In this document: positions 7,715 through 16,685 of the stretch, piece by piece | Position numbering within the stretch: the stretch's first letter is position 1 | Layout: each line of letters begins with the position of its first letter | Source of the DNA: CAMTWB01 sp037441775 | GTDB taxonomy: Bacteria; Desulfobacterota; Syntrophia; Syntrophales; CAMTWB01 | Direction of reading: 5' to 3' | Assembly (NCBI GenBank): GCA_037441775.1 | Contig: JBBIRO010000029.1 | Coordinates: 1 to 40,869 of the forward strand | Length of the DNA: 40,869 nucleotides | Program-made: the position numbers and the translations under genes | Notes under the pieces: generated by a model | What the model was told of the DNA's origin: nothing | Seen by the model: only the letters and a program-made list of their open reading frames with translations | Databases searched by the model: none

Positions 7715-8641
7715 GTGGCAAAAAACAACGATAAGGCAAAATTCGGGTATATTTTTAATATTCAACCGTTTTCCGTTCATGATGGTCCGGGCATTAGAAC
7801 CATGGTATTCTTGAAAGGATGTCCCATGCGTTGCTGGTGGTGCTCCAACCCGGAGTCGCAGAAGGTCCAGCCTGAACTGGCATACAATCGGAACAAATGT
7901 ATCGGCATTACCGAATGTATGCACTGCATCGAGGTATGCTTTAGCGGTGCGGTTAAGAAAGGTACTGATAACAAAATTATCATTGATCGTGGGCTATGTG
8001 ATAATTGCCTGAATTGTGCCCGGGTCTGTCCTGCCAAGGCTTTAAATCCTTTCGGTAATTTACTGAGCATTGACGAAACATTAAAAATTGTGGAAGAGGA
8101 AAATTATTTTCACTCTCGATCCGGGGGGGGAATAACCCTCAGTGGCGGGGAACCTTTTATGCAGGCCGAGTTTTCTTTGGCCCTTTTAAGAGAGGCCAAG
8201 AAGCGTTGCCTGAATACGGCGATGGAGACCGCAGGTTACACCGCATGGGAAAATATGGAGGAGGCCTGCCGGCATCTTGATACCATTTTGTTTGACATCA
8301 AGACGCTGGATAACAAAAAACATAATAAATTTACTGGCGTGTATAATAAGCTCATTTTGGATAACTTTGATAAAATGTGTGCCGCCTTTCCTGATTTACG
8401 CATCCTAGTCCGGACTGCCATCATTCCTGGATTCAACGATACGGAGGATGATGTTTTCGCGATCGTGGATTTTATCAAAGGAAGACAAAACGTGAGCTTT
8501 GAGCCTTTGGCCTATCACCTCTTTGGTGAACCAAAGTACGAGTATCTGGGCCGTAAGTATCTGTTAGCGGGAATCAAGGCCGATGAGGGGAAAATAAATG
8601 CCTTGAAAGAAGCGGCCTTAAAGAGGTTTCACAAAATGTAG
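7715..8641 (+). CDS. islB: Glycyl radical enzyme activase (radical SAM), probable IslB
   Basis: 308 aa, GTG start with an AGGGG site, 24 bases after islA. Radical-SAM cluster motif CxxxCxxC at C36, C40 and C43 (GCPMRCWWC). A ferredoxin-like insert follows with two more four-cysteine sets (around residues 68-80 and 95-110), as in activases of the non-PFL glycyl radical enzymes. It uses S-adenosylmethionine to abstract hydrogen from G802 of the partner enzyme. It ends 7 bases before the stop codon of the convergent hdrB, with no obvious terminator between. Specificity for IslA is inferred from adjacency. Confidence 0.9.
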   Translation: MAKNNDKAKFGYIFNIQPFSVHDGPGIRTMVFLKGCPMRCWWCSNPESQKVQPELAYNRNKCIGITECMHCIEVCFSGAVKKGTDNKIIIDRGLCDNCLNCARVCPAKALNPFGNLLSIDETLKIVEEENYFHSRSGGGITLSGGEPFMQAEFSLALLREAKKRCLNTAMETAGYTAWENMEEACRHLDTILFDIKTLDNKKHNKFTGVYNKLILDNFDKMCAAFPDLRILVRTAIIPGFNDTEDDVFAIVDFIKGRQNVSFEPLAYHLFGEPKYEYLGRKYLLAGIKADEGKINALKEAALKRFHKM

Positions 8642-8648
8642 GAATGCG

Positions 8649-9530
8649 TCAGGAGGCCGCTTTTTTCCGCAGTTTCGCATTTTCGCCAGGGTGATTGAGT
8701 TTTTTAAGCAGAGCATAGGGCGAGGTGAGCAGGCGATGGAGGCCAAGTTTCTTGTGATCCATGCCCAGCGCCAGGCCCAGCAACTGGGTGACGTAAAGAA
8801 CAGGAATCCCAAGTTTTTTCCCCAGCTCCCGTTCGACAGCCTGTTGCTTGGCGTCCAGCATGAAGTGGCACAAGGGGCAGGCAACCACCAGGCAATCGGG
8901 TGAAAGTTTCCCCGCCTCCTGCCAGAGTCGGCCCGCCAGTTTGAGGGCGACCCTTTCCTTTGAAAGCAGGAGCCCGCCGCCGCAACAATCTACCTTGTAC
9001 GGAAAGGAAAAAGGCTTCGCCCCGGTTATGGCGATCAATTTCTCCATTATGCGGGGGTTCTCCCTGCTCTCGGTTCCTCCCGGAGGAAAGGGCCTCACGG
9101 TGAGACAACCGTAGTAGGGAAGGACGTTGATTTCTGCGAGGGAGCAAACCAGGCGCCGTCTAATTTCTTCCAGCCCAAGGTCGAAACCAAGGACCTCCAG
9201 CAACTGCTTGACGTCAGGGAACCGGAAGGGGGAGGGATTGGCCGGCTCGCCTTTCTGAATCCGGCTTTGCGCCTGTTTGTGATTGAGGTAGCAATTTGGG
9301 CAGAGAGTAAGCAGGTCAAGGCCCCGTCCGGCGGCCTGGTCAAGGGTTTTAAGCGGCAGACGCTCCGCCAAGTCTTTGCGGAGCGATTTGGCCACGCTGG
9401 CGCCGCAACAACCCCAATCGACTGCTTCCTCGATTTCGATCCCGAAAACGGGGGCGATCGCCTTAAAGGACTCTTCAAAATCGCGGGCCGTTCCCTTCAG
9501 GCTGCACCCCGGGTAATAGAGATACTTCAT
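8649..9530 (-). CDS. hdrB: Heterodisulfide reductase subunit B-like protein
   Basis: 293 aa. Two complete CCG motifs: C9, C41-C42, C77/C80, and C142, C182-C183, C218/C221. These bind the pair of noncubane [4Fe-4S] clusters at which disulfide (or another two-electron acceptor) is reduced in HdrB, so the catalytic site looks intact. Its start overlaps the end of hdrC by 4 bases, and it is last in the minus-strand operon. In Gram-positive sulfate reducers an HdrCB pair replaces QmoC beside AprAB and QmoAB, the closest parallel I know to this arrangement. The disulfide or electron-acceptor partner is unknown. Confidence 0.88.
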   Translation of the reverse strand: MKYLYYPGCSLKGTARDFEESFKAIAPVFGIEIEEAVDWGCCGASVAKSLRKDLAERLPLKTLDQAAGRGLDLLTLCPNCYLNHKQAQSRIQKGEPANPSPFRFPDVKQLLEVLGFDLGLEEIRRRLVCSLAEINVLPYYGCLTVRPFPPGGTESRENPRIMEKLIAITGAKPFSFPYKVDCCGGGLLLSKERVALKLAGRLWQEAGKLSPDCLVVACPLCHFMLDAKQQAVERELGKKLGIPVLYVTQLLGLALGMDHKKLGLHRLLTSPYALLKKLNHPGENAKLRKKAAS

Positions 9531-9943
9531 CGGATTTTCCCCCGTCGCAACAGTCGTAAGAAAAGCAGGGCGTCAGCCAGGGGGTGGCGGGGAAACTGGT
9601 GCCAGGCCGCCTTAAGTCCCAGTTGCCATTCGCTGATCCTGCCTCGCCTTTCGCTCATTTGCAGGAAAGCGTGGTAAAAGGCCGGCGCCTTGGCCTCCCC
9701 CTGCTCCTCGCCTTCCCGCCGCAGGGCGAGCATGATATCTAATACCGGCAGCCCGCGCGGGCATCTGGTGGAACAGGCCTGGCAGGTAGCGCAGAACCAC
9801 AAAAAAGGGTTCCGGTATGCCTCCCTACGCAAGTTGAGCTGAAGCAGACGGATAATTTGCCGCGGCGAGTGGTCGGACTCAAAGGCCACGGGGCATCCCG
9901 CCGAGCATCGGCCGCATTGAACACATTCCGATACCCTTTCCAT
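9527..9943 (-). CDS. hdrC: Heterodisulfide reductase subunit C-like ferredoxin
   Basis: 138 aa. Two classical [4Fe-4S] motifs: C7, C10, C13, C17 and C51, C54, C57, C61. No membrane-spanning segment is evident, so unlike QmoC, which is an HdrC-HdrE fusion, this is a soluble electron-transfer subunit between the HdrA-like flavoprotein and HdrB. It begins 4 bases after the HdrA-like gene ends and overlaps hdrB by 4 bases, indicating translational coupling of the Hdr subunits. Confidence 0.88.
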   Translation of the reverse strand: MERVSECVQCGRCSAGCPVAFESDHSPRQIIRLLQLNLRREAYRNPFLWFCATCQACSTRCPRGLPVLDIMLALRREGEEQGEAKAPAFYHAFLQMSERRGRISEWQLGLKAAWHQFPRHPLADALLFLRLLRRGKIR

Positions 9944-9947
9944 TAGC

Positions 9948-12305
9948 TCATGACCTCAAGGGGCTAGGACCCATTTCTTTGAGCTCTTCAATATATGATT
10001 GAATCAATTGAACGTAGGACCGGGAGTCACGGATTTCCAAGTTCACCAATCGGACCCGCCCTGGTTCCATGATCATGCTTTGAAGTTTTGCCCGCAGATC
10101 GTCCCCCCTGGTTTGGATCAGTTGATTCCCCTTGATATAGTGGCACTGGCCGTCTTTACAACCGGCGATCCAAACGCCATCGATACCGAAGGCCAGGGCA
10201 TCGGCAATCAGGGCATTATTAACGGCGCCGACACAGGGAACGGTAATGAAAAAAAAGTTTAAGGGTATGTGAAGGCCGGATTTCGCAGCCGCCCTGACCG
10301 CTGGATAGGCGTCATTCCGGCAGAGAAAGGCCAGGACCAGCGGTTCCTCCCGGGCCGGAAAAGAGGGCTTGACGACTCTTATCTGGGCGGCCAGTTGTTC
10401 AATCGTGGTATGCCGCAGGGAAACCGCCTGGAGCGGGCAGGTTCCCATGCAACCACCGCACTGCCGGCATTTACCCAAATCCACCCGTGGAAATCCCTCG
10501 GGATCGAAGGAGAAACTACCGAAGGGACATTCCTCCATGCAGCGTTTGCACTTGTCGCACTTGGCCAGGTTGAGGATCGGAATGGTCGGCGCCAACAGAA
10601 TGTTCTCCTGAAGGAAGGGCAGGGCATCCAGGGCGGCCTGCTGGGCCGTTTCGATGGCCCGGTCAATCCCCATGGGGCCGCGGCTCGCCCCTCCTGTACG
10701 GATACCCGTTCGCTGACTTTCTTCCGGATGGCATGGAAGATGGGATTCAAAGAATCCCTCGGCATTCCGGGGGAGTTTTAAAACCTCGGCGATCTGGGCG
10801 GTCCCTGCTGAGGGGACCATTGCTCCCGCCAGGACTAGTAGGTCAAGGGTTAAATCCAGTTCCTTTCCCGAAAAGGTGTCCTCCACCCGCAACCCCAGCC
10901 GTCCATTCTCCCGCGGTCTCACCCAGGCCGGATTCGCCCGGATGAAAACTACACCCTCCAGTGCCTTGACCCGCTGATAGAGCTCTTCGCCCAATCCCGA
11001 TGTCCTTATGTCCTGGTAAAATACATAGCAGTGTGTCTCCGGGCTTTTCTCCTTCAGTGCGAGTACCTGCTTGAGCGTCACGGAACAACAGACGGTAGAG
11101 CAATAATTCAAATGTCGTTCGTCCCGGCTCCCGGCGCACTGTATAAAGCCGACTTCCCTGATCTCCGGCCAAGAGGCGTCTAACAGCTCCATTTCTAAAT
11201 TGCTTATTACATTCGGATACTGTCCATAGCCATACTCCTCCACCTTCTCCAGAGCGTAGGGGTCCCAGCCGCTGGTCACCAGCACCGCCCCCACCTGGAA
11301 ACTAACTTCTTCGGGGAGCTGTTCCAGCGCTACCGCCCCGTTCGGGCAGACCTGGACGCACTGCCGACAATCGGGCGGGCAGGCAGAACGTTCGATTACA
11401 TACGCCGTGGGATAATTAAGGGGCCAGGCCGGGTGAATGGCCCGCCGGCTAGATGTTGCCTCAGACCCATCCTCCGGACTTTTCAGAAATGGCCAGGCCG
11501 GGCCGGTTTCTTTCGGAAGAACCACGGGACAGACCTTCAGACATTTCCCGCAGGCGTTGCACCGATCTTCGATCACGTAACGGGGGGCCTTCGCCACCCG
11601 GACGGTAAAATTGCCCGGGCCACCTTGGATCTCCACCACCCGGGAGAGGGTGTGAAGTTCGATGAGCGAGGTCTGACGGATCTTCTCGATGATAAAATCC
11701 AGCCCGCAATGAGGGTCGCAGATCCGCGGGTAAAGTCGTCCCAACTGGGCCACCTTACCCCCCACCCCGCATTCCTGCTCGATGAGATAGACCTGCTTGC
11801 CGGCCTTGGCCAACGCCGCGGCGGCGTGCAAACCGGCGGTGCCGCCGCCAACGAGGAGGAGGGCATTTGTTCCCGGAATGCTGATCGGCTCCAGCGGTTC
11901 CAGCAGGCGGGCTCTGGCCAGGGACATCTGAATCACGACCGCCGCCTTCTGTGTCATCCGCTCCCGGAGGTCTTCATCCTGTCTGATGCCCTGCTCCTCC
12001 AGGTCGCACCATTCATGCAGATAGGGATTGAGACCCGCGGCCTCAAGGTCTGTTTCCCGGAGCTTCCTCTGTTCGGGAGAAAATCTCCCCACCCAGAGGA
12101 TTCTGTTAAACCTTCCCTCCCGGAAATTTCCGGTGATGTCTTCCTGGTTGTTCCTGGCCCAGCCATTCGGCAGAACCTCGCAACAGGAGACATTTTTGGC
12201 GCGTGAAAACTTCGGAACAATGGCCTCAAGATCAATGGATCGCGATAGCCAATCTCCTTCGTTAGCGAAAAAAATCGCAATTTTGGAGGGAATTTTCATG
12301 CTCAA
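9948..12305 (-). CDS. HdrA/QmoB-like iron-sulfur flavoprotein with C-terminal MvhD domain
   Basis: 785 aa. The FAD Rossmann motif GGGTAG is at about residues 153-158. Four ferredoxin-type motifs are visible: C249/252/255/259, C309/313/316/320, and two near residues 600-640 (CDKCKRCMEECP, CRQCGGCMGTCP). The HdrA-typical CAGSRD and YCSTVCC segments lie between them. The last 120 residues form an MvhD/FrhD-like domain with four cysteines for a [2Fe-2S] cluster. HdrA plus MvhD in one chain is the layout of QmoB. The N-terminal 140 residues resemble the HdrA/QmoB N-domain but lack its usual leading cysteines. No separate QmoA is encoded. It overlaps the AprB-like gene by 4 bases. It probably shuttles or bifurcates electrons between the AprAB-like pair and HdrCB; the direction is not determinable here. 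Confidence 0.85.
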   Translation of the reverse strand: MSMKIPSKIAIFFANEGDWLSRSIDLEAIVPKFSRAKNVSCCEVLPNGWARNNQEDITGNFREGRFNRILWVGRFSPEQRKLRETDLEAAGLNPYLHEWCDLEEQGIRQDEDLRERMTQKAAVVIQMSLARARLLEPLEPISIPGTNALLLVGGGTAGLHAAAALAKAGKQVYLIEQECGVGGKVAQLGRLYPRICDPHCGLDFIIEKIRQTSLIELHTLSRVVEIQGGPGNFTVRVAKAPRYVIEDRCNACGKCLKVCPVVLPKETGPAWPFLKSPEDGSEATSSRRAIHPAWPLNYPTAYVIERSACPPDCRQCVQVCPNGAVALEQLPEEVSFQVGAVLVTSGWDPYALEKVEEYGYGQYPNVISNLEMELLDASWPEIREVGFIQCAGSRDERHLNYCSTVCCSVTLKQVLALKEKSPETHCYVFYQDIRTSGLGEELYQRVKALEGVVFIRANPAWVRPRENGRLGLRVEDTFSGKELDLTLDLLVLAGAMVPSAGTAQIAEVLKLPRNAEGFFESHLPCHPEESQRTGIRTGGASRGPMGIDRAIETAQQAALDALPFLQENILLAPTIPILNLAKCDKCKRCMEECPFGSFSFDPEGFPRVDLGKCRQCGGCMGTCPLQAVSLRHTTIEQLAAQIRVVKPSFPAREEPLVLAFLCRNDAYPAVRAAAKSGLHIPLNFFFITVPCVGAVNNALIADALAFGIDGVWIAGCKDGQCHYIKGNQLIQTRGDDLRAKLQSMIMEPGRVRLVNLEIRDSRSYVQLIQSYIEELKEMGPSPLRS

Positions 12306-12628
12306 TCAAGGCTACCCCGGTTGATATAGTGGAACCTCTCCACCTTGTTATTGATATCGATGAGGGTCCAGGTAATGCTATTGGTCCCCATCAGGGGAAT
12401 CAGTTTTGCCCCATGGTAGCCAATCTGATAGGGAACCCTAGTTTCCAGCGCCCCCTTGGGGCAGATCTTGACGCAGGACATGCAATCCCAGCAGTCCCGG
12501 GGCATTCGGCAGCGGGCCTTTTTATCTTCGCCCAGGGTAAAAAGATCGCCCGGGCATATCTGCTCGCAGAGGGGTTCTTTTTCCGCCTTGCAGCCGTCAC
12601 ATTTTTCGCGATCAACTTTAGGTGGCAT
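12302..12628 (-). CDS. aprB: Adenylylsulfate reductase beta-subunit-like ferredoxin (AprB-like)
   Basis: 108 aa. Two [4Fe-4S] motifs: C10, C13, C21, C25 (the widened first motif typical of AprB) and C46, C49, C52, C56 in CWDCMSCVKICPKGA, very close to AprB. The region after the clusters (MGTNSITWTL and following) also matches AprB. At 108 residues it lacks most of the C-terminal tail that in canonical AprB of about 150 residues wraps around AprA. It follows the AprA-like gene by 79 bases and overlaps the HdrA-like gene by 4. It carries electrons between the AprA-like FAD and the Hdr module. Confidence 0.8.
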   Translation of the reverse strand: MPPKVDREKCDGCKAEKEPLCEQICPGDLFTLGEDKKARCRMPRDCWDCMSCVKICPKGALETRVPYQIGYHGAKLIPLMGTNSITWTLIDINNKVERFHYINRGSLD

Positions 12629-12707
12629 CTTTATTCTCCTTTGTAACTACCTGGTTTCACGGTTCATGATTAATGTTTTTAAACTTCAAACCCCAAGCTT
12701 TTTTAGC

Positions 12708-14465
12708 TTACGCCTTCGTCCGATCTCCCGGAACAATCTGTACATAAGGTCGGGTAAAGACCGTCACCTTTCCCGTGACGGGATCCCGGCGGCTTTCCAC
12801 GAAGCAATCCAACTCTGGGTTAACCTCTGGATAATCCATTCTGGTCTGCCAGCCCTCCCAGCGTGTTTCTTTGCGATATATCAGGTGATGGAGCAACATT
12901 TCGGCAACGCTTAGGCGGTCAATAACCTCATGGACGTTTAACAGCTCATGGAGGTTTGATGCGTAAAGGTACTTGGTCTGCTCCTGAAGCATGCTTATCT
13001 GCTTCAAGGCGTACAACAGGCGCTCCTCGTTCATCCGGTAAAATTGGCTCACGCCACCGGCATATTCATCCATAAGTCGTTGCATTCTCTCTTCCATTTC
13101 CACCGCAGAAATCCCGTCAAAATCGGCCCCCCGAAGCAGGGCGGAGAAAACCCGCTCCTTTTCCCGGTCGATCTGGTCGGAGGCGGGCGACGGCAATGAA
13201 ACACAGGCCAGATATTCCAGGGCGCCCCGCGCCGCCAGACGGCCTTCCGTGGCGCATCCCCCAACGAATTTATTGGGATTGCCGCCCGCCGTCTCCCCGG
13301 CGGCAAAAAGGCCGGGAATGGTGGTCATTCTGTTTATATCCACCCAATAGCCGCTGCCCGTGTGTCCGCCCACGATATAGGGATCGCTGCCGAATATTTC
13401 CACGGGCTCTTTGGTGATGTCGATTCCGTTGCTGGCCAAAAACAGCACAAAGGAGGGACGCTCGTTCAGGAGGTCTTCTCGGAGGTCCTTGGACTCCTCC
13501 CGGGTCAATCTTCGTGTATCCACATAGGTGGGCGCCCGGCCTTCCAGCCATTCCGTCATGGGGGCATTGAGGCGTAAAAAACGCGGCGCCTTTTCCCCCC
13601 CCAGGTGAGCGTAGCGCTCCTCCATTATCTTTTCCCCTTTCCCGTTGATCATCAGACAACCATACCCCACGGCGAGGGTGTCAACAGGTCCGCAAAAATC
13701 CTTCGTTCGGATGGCCACCCAGCGCTGCTCCAGGGAGGTCATTTCTCCCCCGGCGCGTATCCCTATGGCGTATCCGGTTCCGACGTTGAAAGGACACATC
13801 CAAGTCTGGTGGTGCGCGCCGGCGTAATCCGTCACGGGCGAGCGGTAGATACCGCAGGCCCCACCAGTGGCAACAATCGTGGCCTTGGCTTGGAAGATGT
13901 ACAATTTGCCGTCCCGCACCCCCATCCCGAAGGCCCCGACGCATCGGTCGCCATCCATTATAAGATTCGTGGCCGCCACACGATTGTAAACCTGGGCGCC
14001 GGCCTCCAGAGCCTTTTCGGCCATAATCGGTTTAAGCTGCTCGCCCTGTATCGAAATGTCCCACCGCCCCCGGAGCTTGTAATACCCCTCTTCATCCCGA
14101 ACCATGGGCAGTCCCCATTCCTCGAGCATTTCCACGGACTCATTGAGCAGCTCCGCATTGCTTAGGGCCAGGTCCTCGCAAATCGGCCCGCCTCCTAGCT
14201 GGGCGCGTCCCCAGCGGACCAGGCTTTCGGGAGTTTCTCCCCGGTCTTGCCTGATGTAGGTGTTAATGGCGTCCATCCCGGCGGCCGTTGCGCCGCTTCG
14301 GCTGATCTGCGCCTTTTCCATGATCGTGACCTTCAGGGAGGGGTTTTCGGTTTTGGCCTCGTAAGCGGCAAAACACCCCGCATTTCCCCCGCCGATAATG
14401 AGCAGATCCGTTTCGATGATTTCTGTCTTGATGTCCGCCAGTGATCTGATCGCCTTTTCCTCCAT
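12708..14465 (-). CDS. aprA: Adenylylsulfate reductase alpha-subunit-like flavoprotein (AprA-like)
   Basis: 585 aa, shorter than the usual 620-660 of AprA. FAD-binding IIGGGNAG is at residues 23-30. Segments that line the AprA active site are recognisable: INTY near 67-70, W222, R253 in the EQRWVAIRTKD stretch, and H368 in GGHTGSG. The W-to-R spacing equals that recalled for the Archaeoglobus enzyme (W234, R265, H398). AprA interconverts APS with sulfite plus AMP. With a sulfite-releasing lyase next door, AMP-dependent sulfite oxidation is as plausible as APS reduction. The same superfamily also contains fumarate reductase and tricarballylate dehydrogenase, and a carboxylate-type transporter is cotranscribed, so a carboxylate substrate cannot be excluded. 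No sat or dsr gene is in the window. Confidence 0.75.
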   Translation of the reverse strand: MEEKAIRSLADIKTEIIETDLLIIGGGNAGCFAAYEAKTENPSLKVTIMEKAQISRSGATAAGMDAINTYIRQDRGETPESLVRWGRAQLGGGPICEDLALSNAELLNESVEMLEEWGLPMVRDEEGYYKLRGRWDISIQGEQLKPIMAEKALEAGAQVYNRVAATNLIMDGDRCVGAFGMGVRDGKLYIFQAKATIVATGGACGIYRSPVTDYAGAHHQTWMCPFNVGTGYAIGIRAGGEMTSLEQRWVAIRTKDFCGPVDTLAVGYGCLMINGKGEKIMEERYAHLGGEKAPRFLRLNAPMTEWLEGRAPTYVDTRRLTREESKDLREDLLNERPSFVLFLASNGIDITKEPVEIFGSDPYIVGGHTGSGYWVDINRMTTIPGLFAAGETAGGNPNKFVGGCATEGRLAARGALEYLACVSLPSPASDQIDREKERVFSALLRGADFDGISAVEMEERMQRLMDEYAGGVSQFYRMNEERLLYALKQISMLQEQTKYLYASNLHELLNVHEVIDRLSVAEMLLHHLIYRKETRWEGWQTRMDYPEVNPELDCFVESRRDPVTGKVTVFTRPYVQIVPGDRTKA

Positions 14466-14557
14466 CGTTGCTCCTTTCGTAACTACTAATGACCCCCTTT
14501 TTCCCCTGAAGGCAAACTAAACCAAGAGCTTGTGATCGGTCTCTGTCGTGGATATCG

Positions 14558-16060
14558 TCAGGCCTTCTTCAAAGCTTCCCTGGTGGTCTTGATCACAATA
14601 TAAGCCGTAATCGCCATTAAAAGCATCGCCACGGGGCGAGTGAAGAACATATAGGGGTTATGCTCCGAGGCAATGATGACTTGCTGTAGAGACGTTTCCC
14701 AAATGGGGGCGAGAATAAAACCGATGATAAAGCAGATATGGTTGAAATCGAACTTTTTCATGAAGTATGCAAGAAAGGCGAAAAACAGCATTAACTTAAC
14801 CTCGAATACGGAAAACCCCGCCAAATAGGAGCCCACAATGCAAGTGAGGATGACAAGGGGATAAAGGATAACAGGCGGTGTTCGCACCACCTTGCAAAAC
14901 ATTTTCAAACCCAGGATCCCGGTGCCCAGCAAAAAGATATTGGCGACGATCAAGCTGCCGTAGATGGAGTAGATGAACTGCGCATTCTTTTCAAACATCA
15001 AGGGACCAGGGGTCATGCCGTGGATGACGAACGCGCCGATGAGCAGCGCCGCGGCCACATTGCCGGGAATCCCCATGGTGAACAAAGGGATAAGGCTTGC
15101 CCCCACTACCGCGCTGTTTGCCGCTTCTGAGGCGGCGATGCCGTCAATCTTGCCTTTGCCAAAATCTTCGGGATTTTTTGATCTTTTCTTCGCCTGATCA
15201 TAGGCAAAAAACGAGGCCACCGGGGCGCCGAGGCCGGGTAAAGCGCCGACCACGGTACCGGAAATGGATGATTGCAATAGCGTTTTGATGCAACTGCGAT
15301 ACTCGGGCCAGGAAACGCGGTTGTCTTCCGGTTTAGAGGAGAAGGATATGGTGCCTTTGTCACCGGCTGGTTTGATATGGCGTTCCAACTGGATGATGAT
15401 TTCTGAAAAGGCCAGCATCCCGATGCCGATCGGGATAAGGGAGATGCCCTTTTCCAGTTGATAGATGCCGAAGGTTAAACGCGGCAAGGCGGATACGGAA
15501 TCCATGCCCACGGCGCCTACCAAAATCCCGAACGCGGCCGCGATTAGGCCCCGAGTGAGTGATTGGGTTCCCAGCCCGGCAATGATGGTCATGGCCACGC
15601 AAATCAACGCAAAAATTTCCGGCGGCCCCATGTACAAGGCAACCGTAGCCAGTGGCGCGGCCACCAGAATAAGCACCAGGGTCGAAAAGGCATCCCCGGT
15701 AACCGAGGCATAGAGCGCCATCAGCAAGGCCTTTTTGCCCTTGCCTTGTCTGGCCAGGGGATAACCATCCCAGGTGGTGGCCGCCGCTTCGGGCGTGCCC
15801 GGCGTATTGAGCAATACGCCGGAGATGGAACCCCCGAAAAAAGCGCCCTTATTGAGACCTACCAGAAAGCCGATGGCCGCCACCGGGGATATGTAGTACG
15901 AAAGCGGGATGCACAGTGCAATGGCCATGGGCCCGTTAATACCCGGTATTGCCCCTGCAATCACCCCAGCGATGACCCCCAACAGCACAAACAGCAAATT
16001 GAGCGGATGCACCGCATCTGTAAGACCGGCAAGAATTACTTCCATTGTAGTTGCTCCCAT
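14558..16060 (-). CDS. tctA: Tripartite tricarboxylate transporter, large membrane subunit TctA
   Basis: 500 aa, hydrophobic throughout with roughly a dozen membrane segments. TctA signature stretches are visible: the conserved N-terminal GAIPGINGPMAIALCIPLSY region, FGGSISGVLLNTPGTPEAAA, and the mid-protein repeat of the same kind (ALPGLGAPVASFFAYDQAKK). It forms the cation-coupled channel of a TTT system in the inner membrane. Thirteen bases separate it from tctB and 92 from the AprA-like gene downstream, so transport and redox genes are probably one transcript. TTT systems take up carboxylates, and some serve sulfonated acids such as sulfolactate, so the cargo may be a sulfonate or a carboxylate. 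Confidence 0.93.
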   Translation of the reverse strand: MGATTMEVILAGLTDAVHPLNLLFVLLGVIAGVIAGAIPGINGPMAIALCIPLSYYISPVAAIGFLVGLNKGAFFGGSISGVLLNTPGTPEAAATTWDGYPLARQGKGKKALLMALYASVTGDAFSTLVLILVAAPLATVALYMGPPEIFALICVAMTIIAGLGTQSLTRGLIAAAFGILVGAVGMDSVSALPRLTFGIYQLEKGISLIPIGIGMLAFSEIIIQLERHIKPAGDKGTISFSSKPEDNRVSWPEYRSCIKTLLQSSISGTVVGALPGLGAPVASFFAYDQAKKRSKNPEDFGKGKIDGIAASEAANSAVVGASLIPLFTMGIPGNVAAALLIGAFVIHGMTPGPLMFEKNAQFIYSIYGSLIVANIFLLGTGILGLKMFCKVVRTPPVILYPLVILTCIVGSYLAGFSVFEVKLMLFFAFLAYFMKKFDFNHICFIIGFILAPIWETSLQQVIIASEHNPYMFFTRPVAMLLMAITAYIVIKTTREALKKA

Positions 16061-16073
16061 CTAATATTTTGAC

Positions 16074-16553
16074 TCACGGCATGGGGACTCCTAGTCCGTA
16101 ACGCATGGCCAGATACAAAATACCCACCGAAGCAACTGCCGTGAGTACTGCGGGCAGGGGCTTGCGCTGCCCGCAAAAATACTGAATCAGCAGCATGAAC
16201 AGCACTCCTGCCGGAATAAAACCAACCAACTGCATGGCGGGCATCAGAAGGACGCTGGGGATCAAAAACCGGGCCAGATGCCAAAGCTGCACCCTGCTTT
16301 CCTGAGCGATCTCGTCAGATTGTTCTTCCTGCTGGTTTGTCGGTTTTGTCCGTGCCAGCGACCAGAGATTGCGCCCCAGTGACAACAGAGAAAGTAAGAG
16401 TATGATGCCCACGGTTACATTGGGTATGAGCGCCGCCGAAATGCCGTAACCGGGATACGGGGGCGAGTAGGCGGGAATGATCCACCATAAAAAGACCAGA
16501 CAGCCCAGGGCGATACCGCCGGAGATGAGATTGTCTCTTTTTCTTATCGTCAT
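16074..16553 (-). CDS. tctB: Tripartite tricarboxylate transporter, small membrane subunit TctB
   Basis: 159 aa with four hydrophobic segments (about 10-30, 38-58, 90-120 and 130-155) separated by a charged loop rich in K, Q and E near residue 75. This is the size and topology of TctB, the small accessory membrane subunit. It lies between tctC (132 bases upstream) and tctA (13 bases downstream) in the standard TTT order C-B-A. Confidence 0.85.
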   Translation of the reverse strand: MTIRKRDNLISGGIALGCLVFLWWIIPAYSPPYPGYGISAALIPNVTVGIILLLSLLSLGRNLWSLARTKPTNQQEEQSDEIAQESRVQLWHLARFLIPSVLLMPAMQLVGFIPAGVLFMLLIQYFCGQRKPLPAVLTAVASVGILYLAMRYGLGVPMP

Positions 16554-16685
16554 AACTACCTTCCGGGACCCAGTCTTCAGAATGAGAAGGTCATCCGGCC
16601 CGGATTTTCACGCCTGAAAAGCCCGCAGGCTAAGAGGATAATGACCGATTTCTCTTCTGATTACTGTATTCTGGATACCTGAGCC

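Noticed and set aside
12708..14465. Fumarate reductase or succinate dehydrogenase flavoprotein
   Set aside because: AprA-specific W, R and H positions and an AprB-type partner are present, with no membrane anchor subunit. Kept as an alternative because the transporter is of a carboxylate class.
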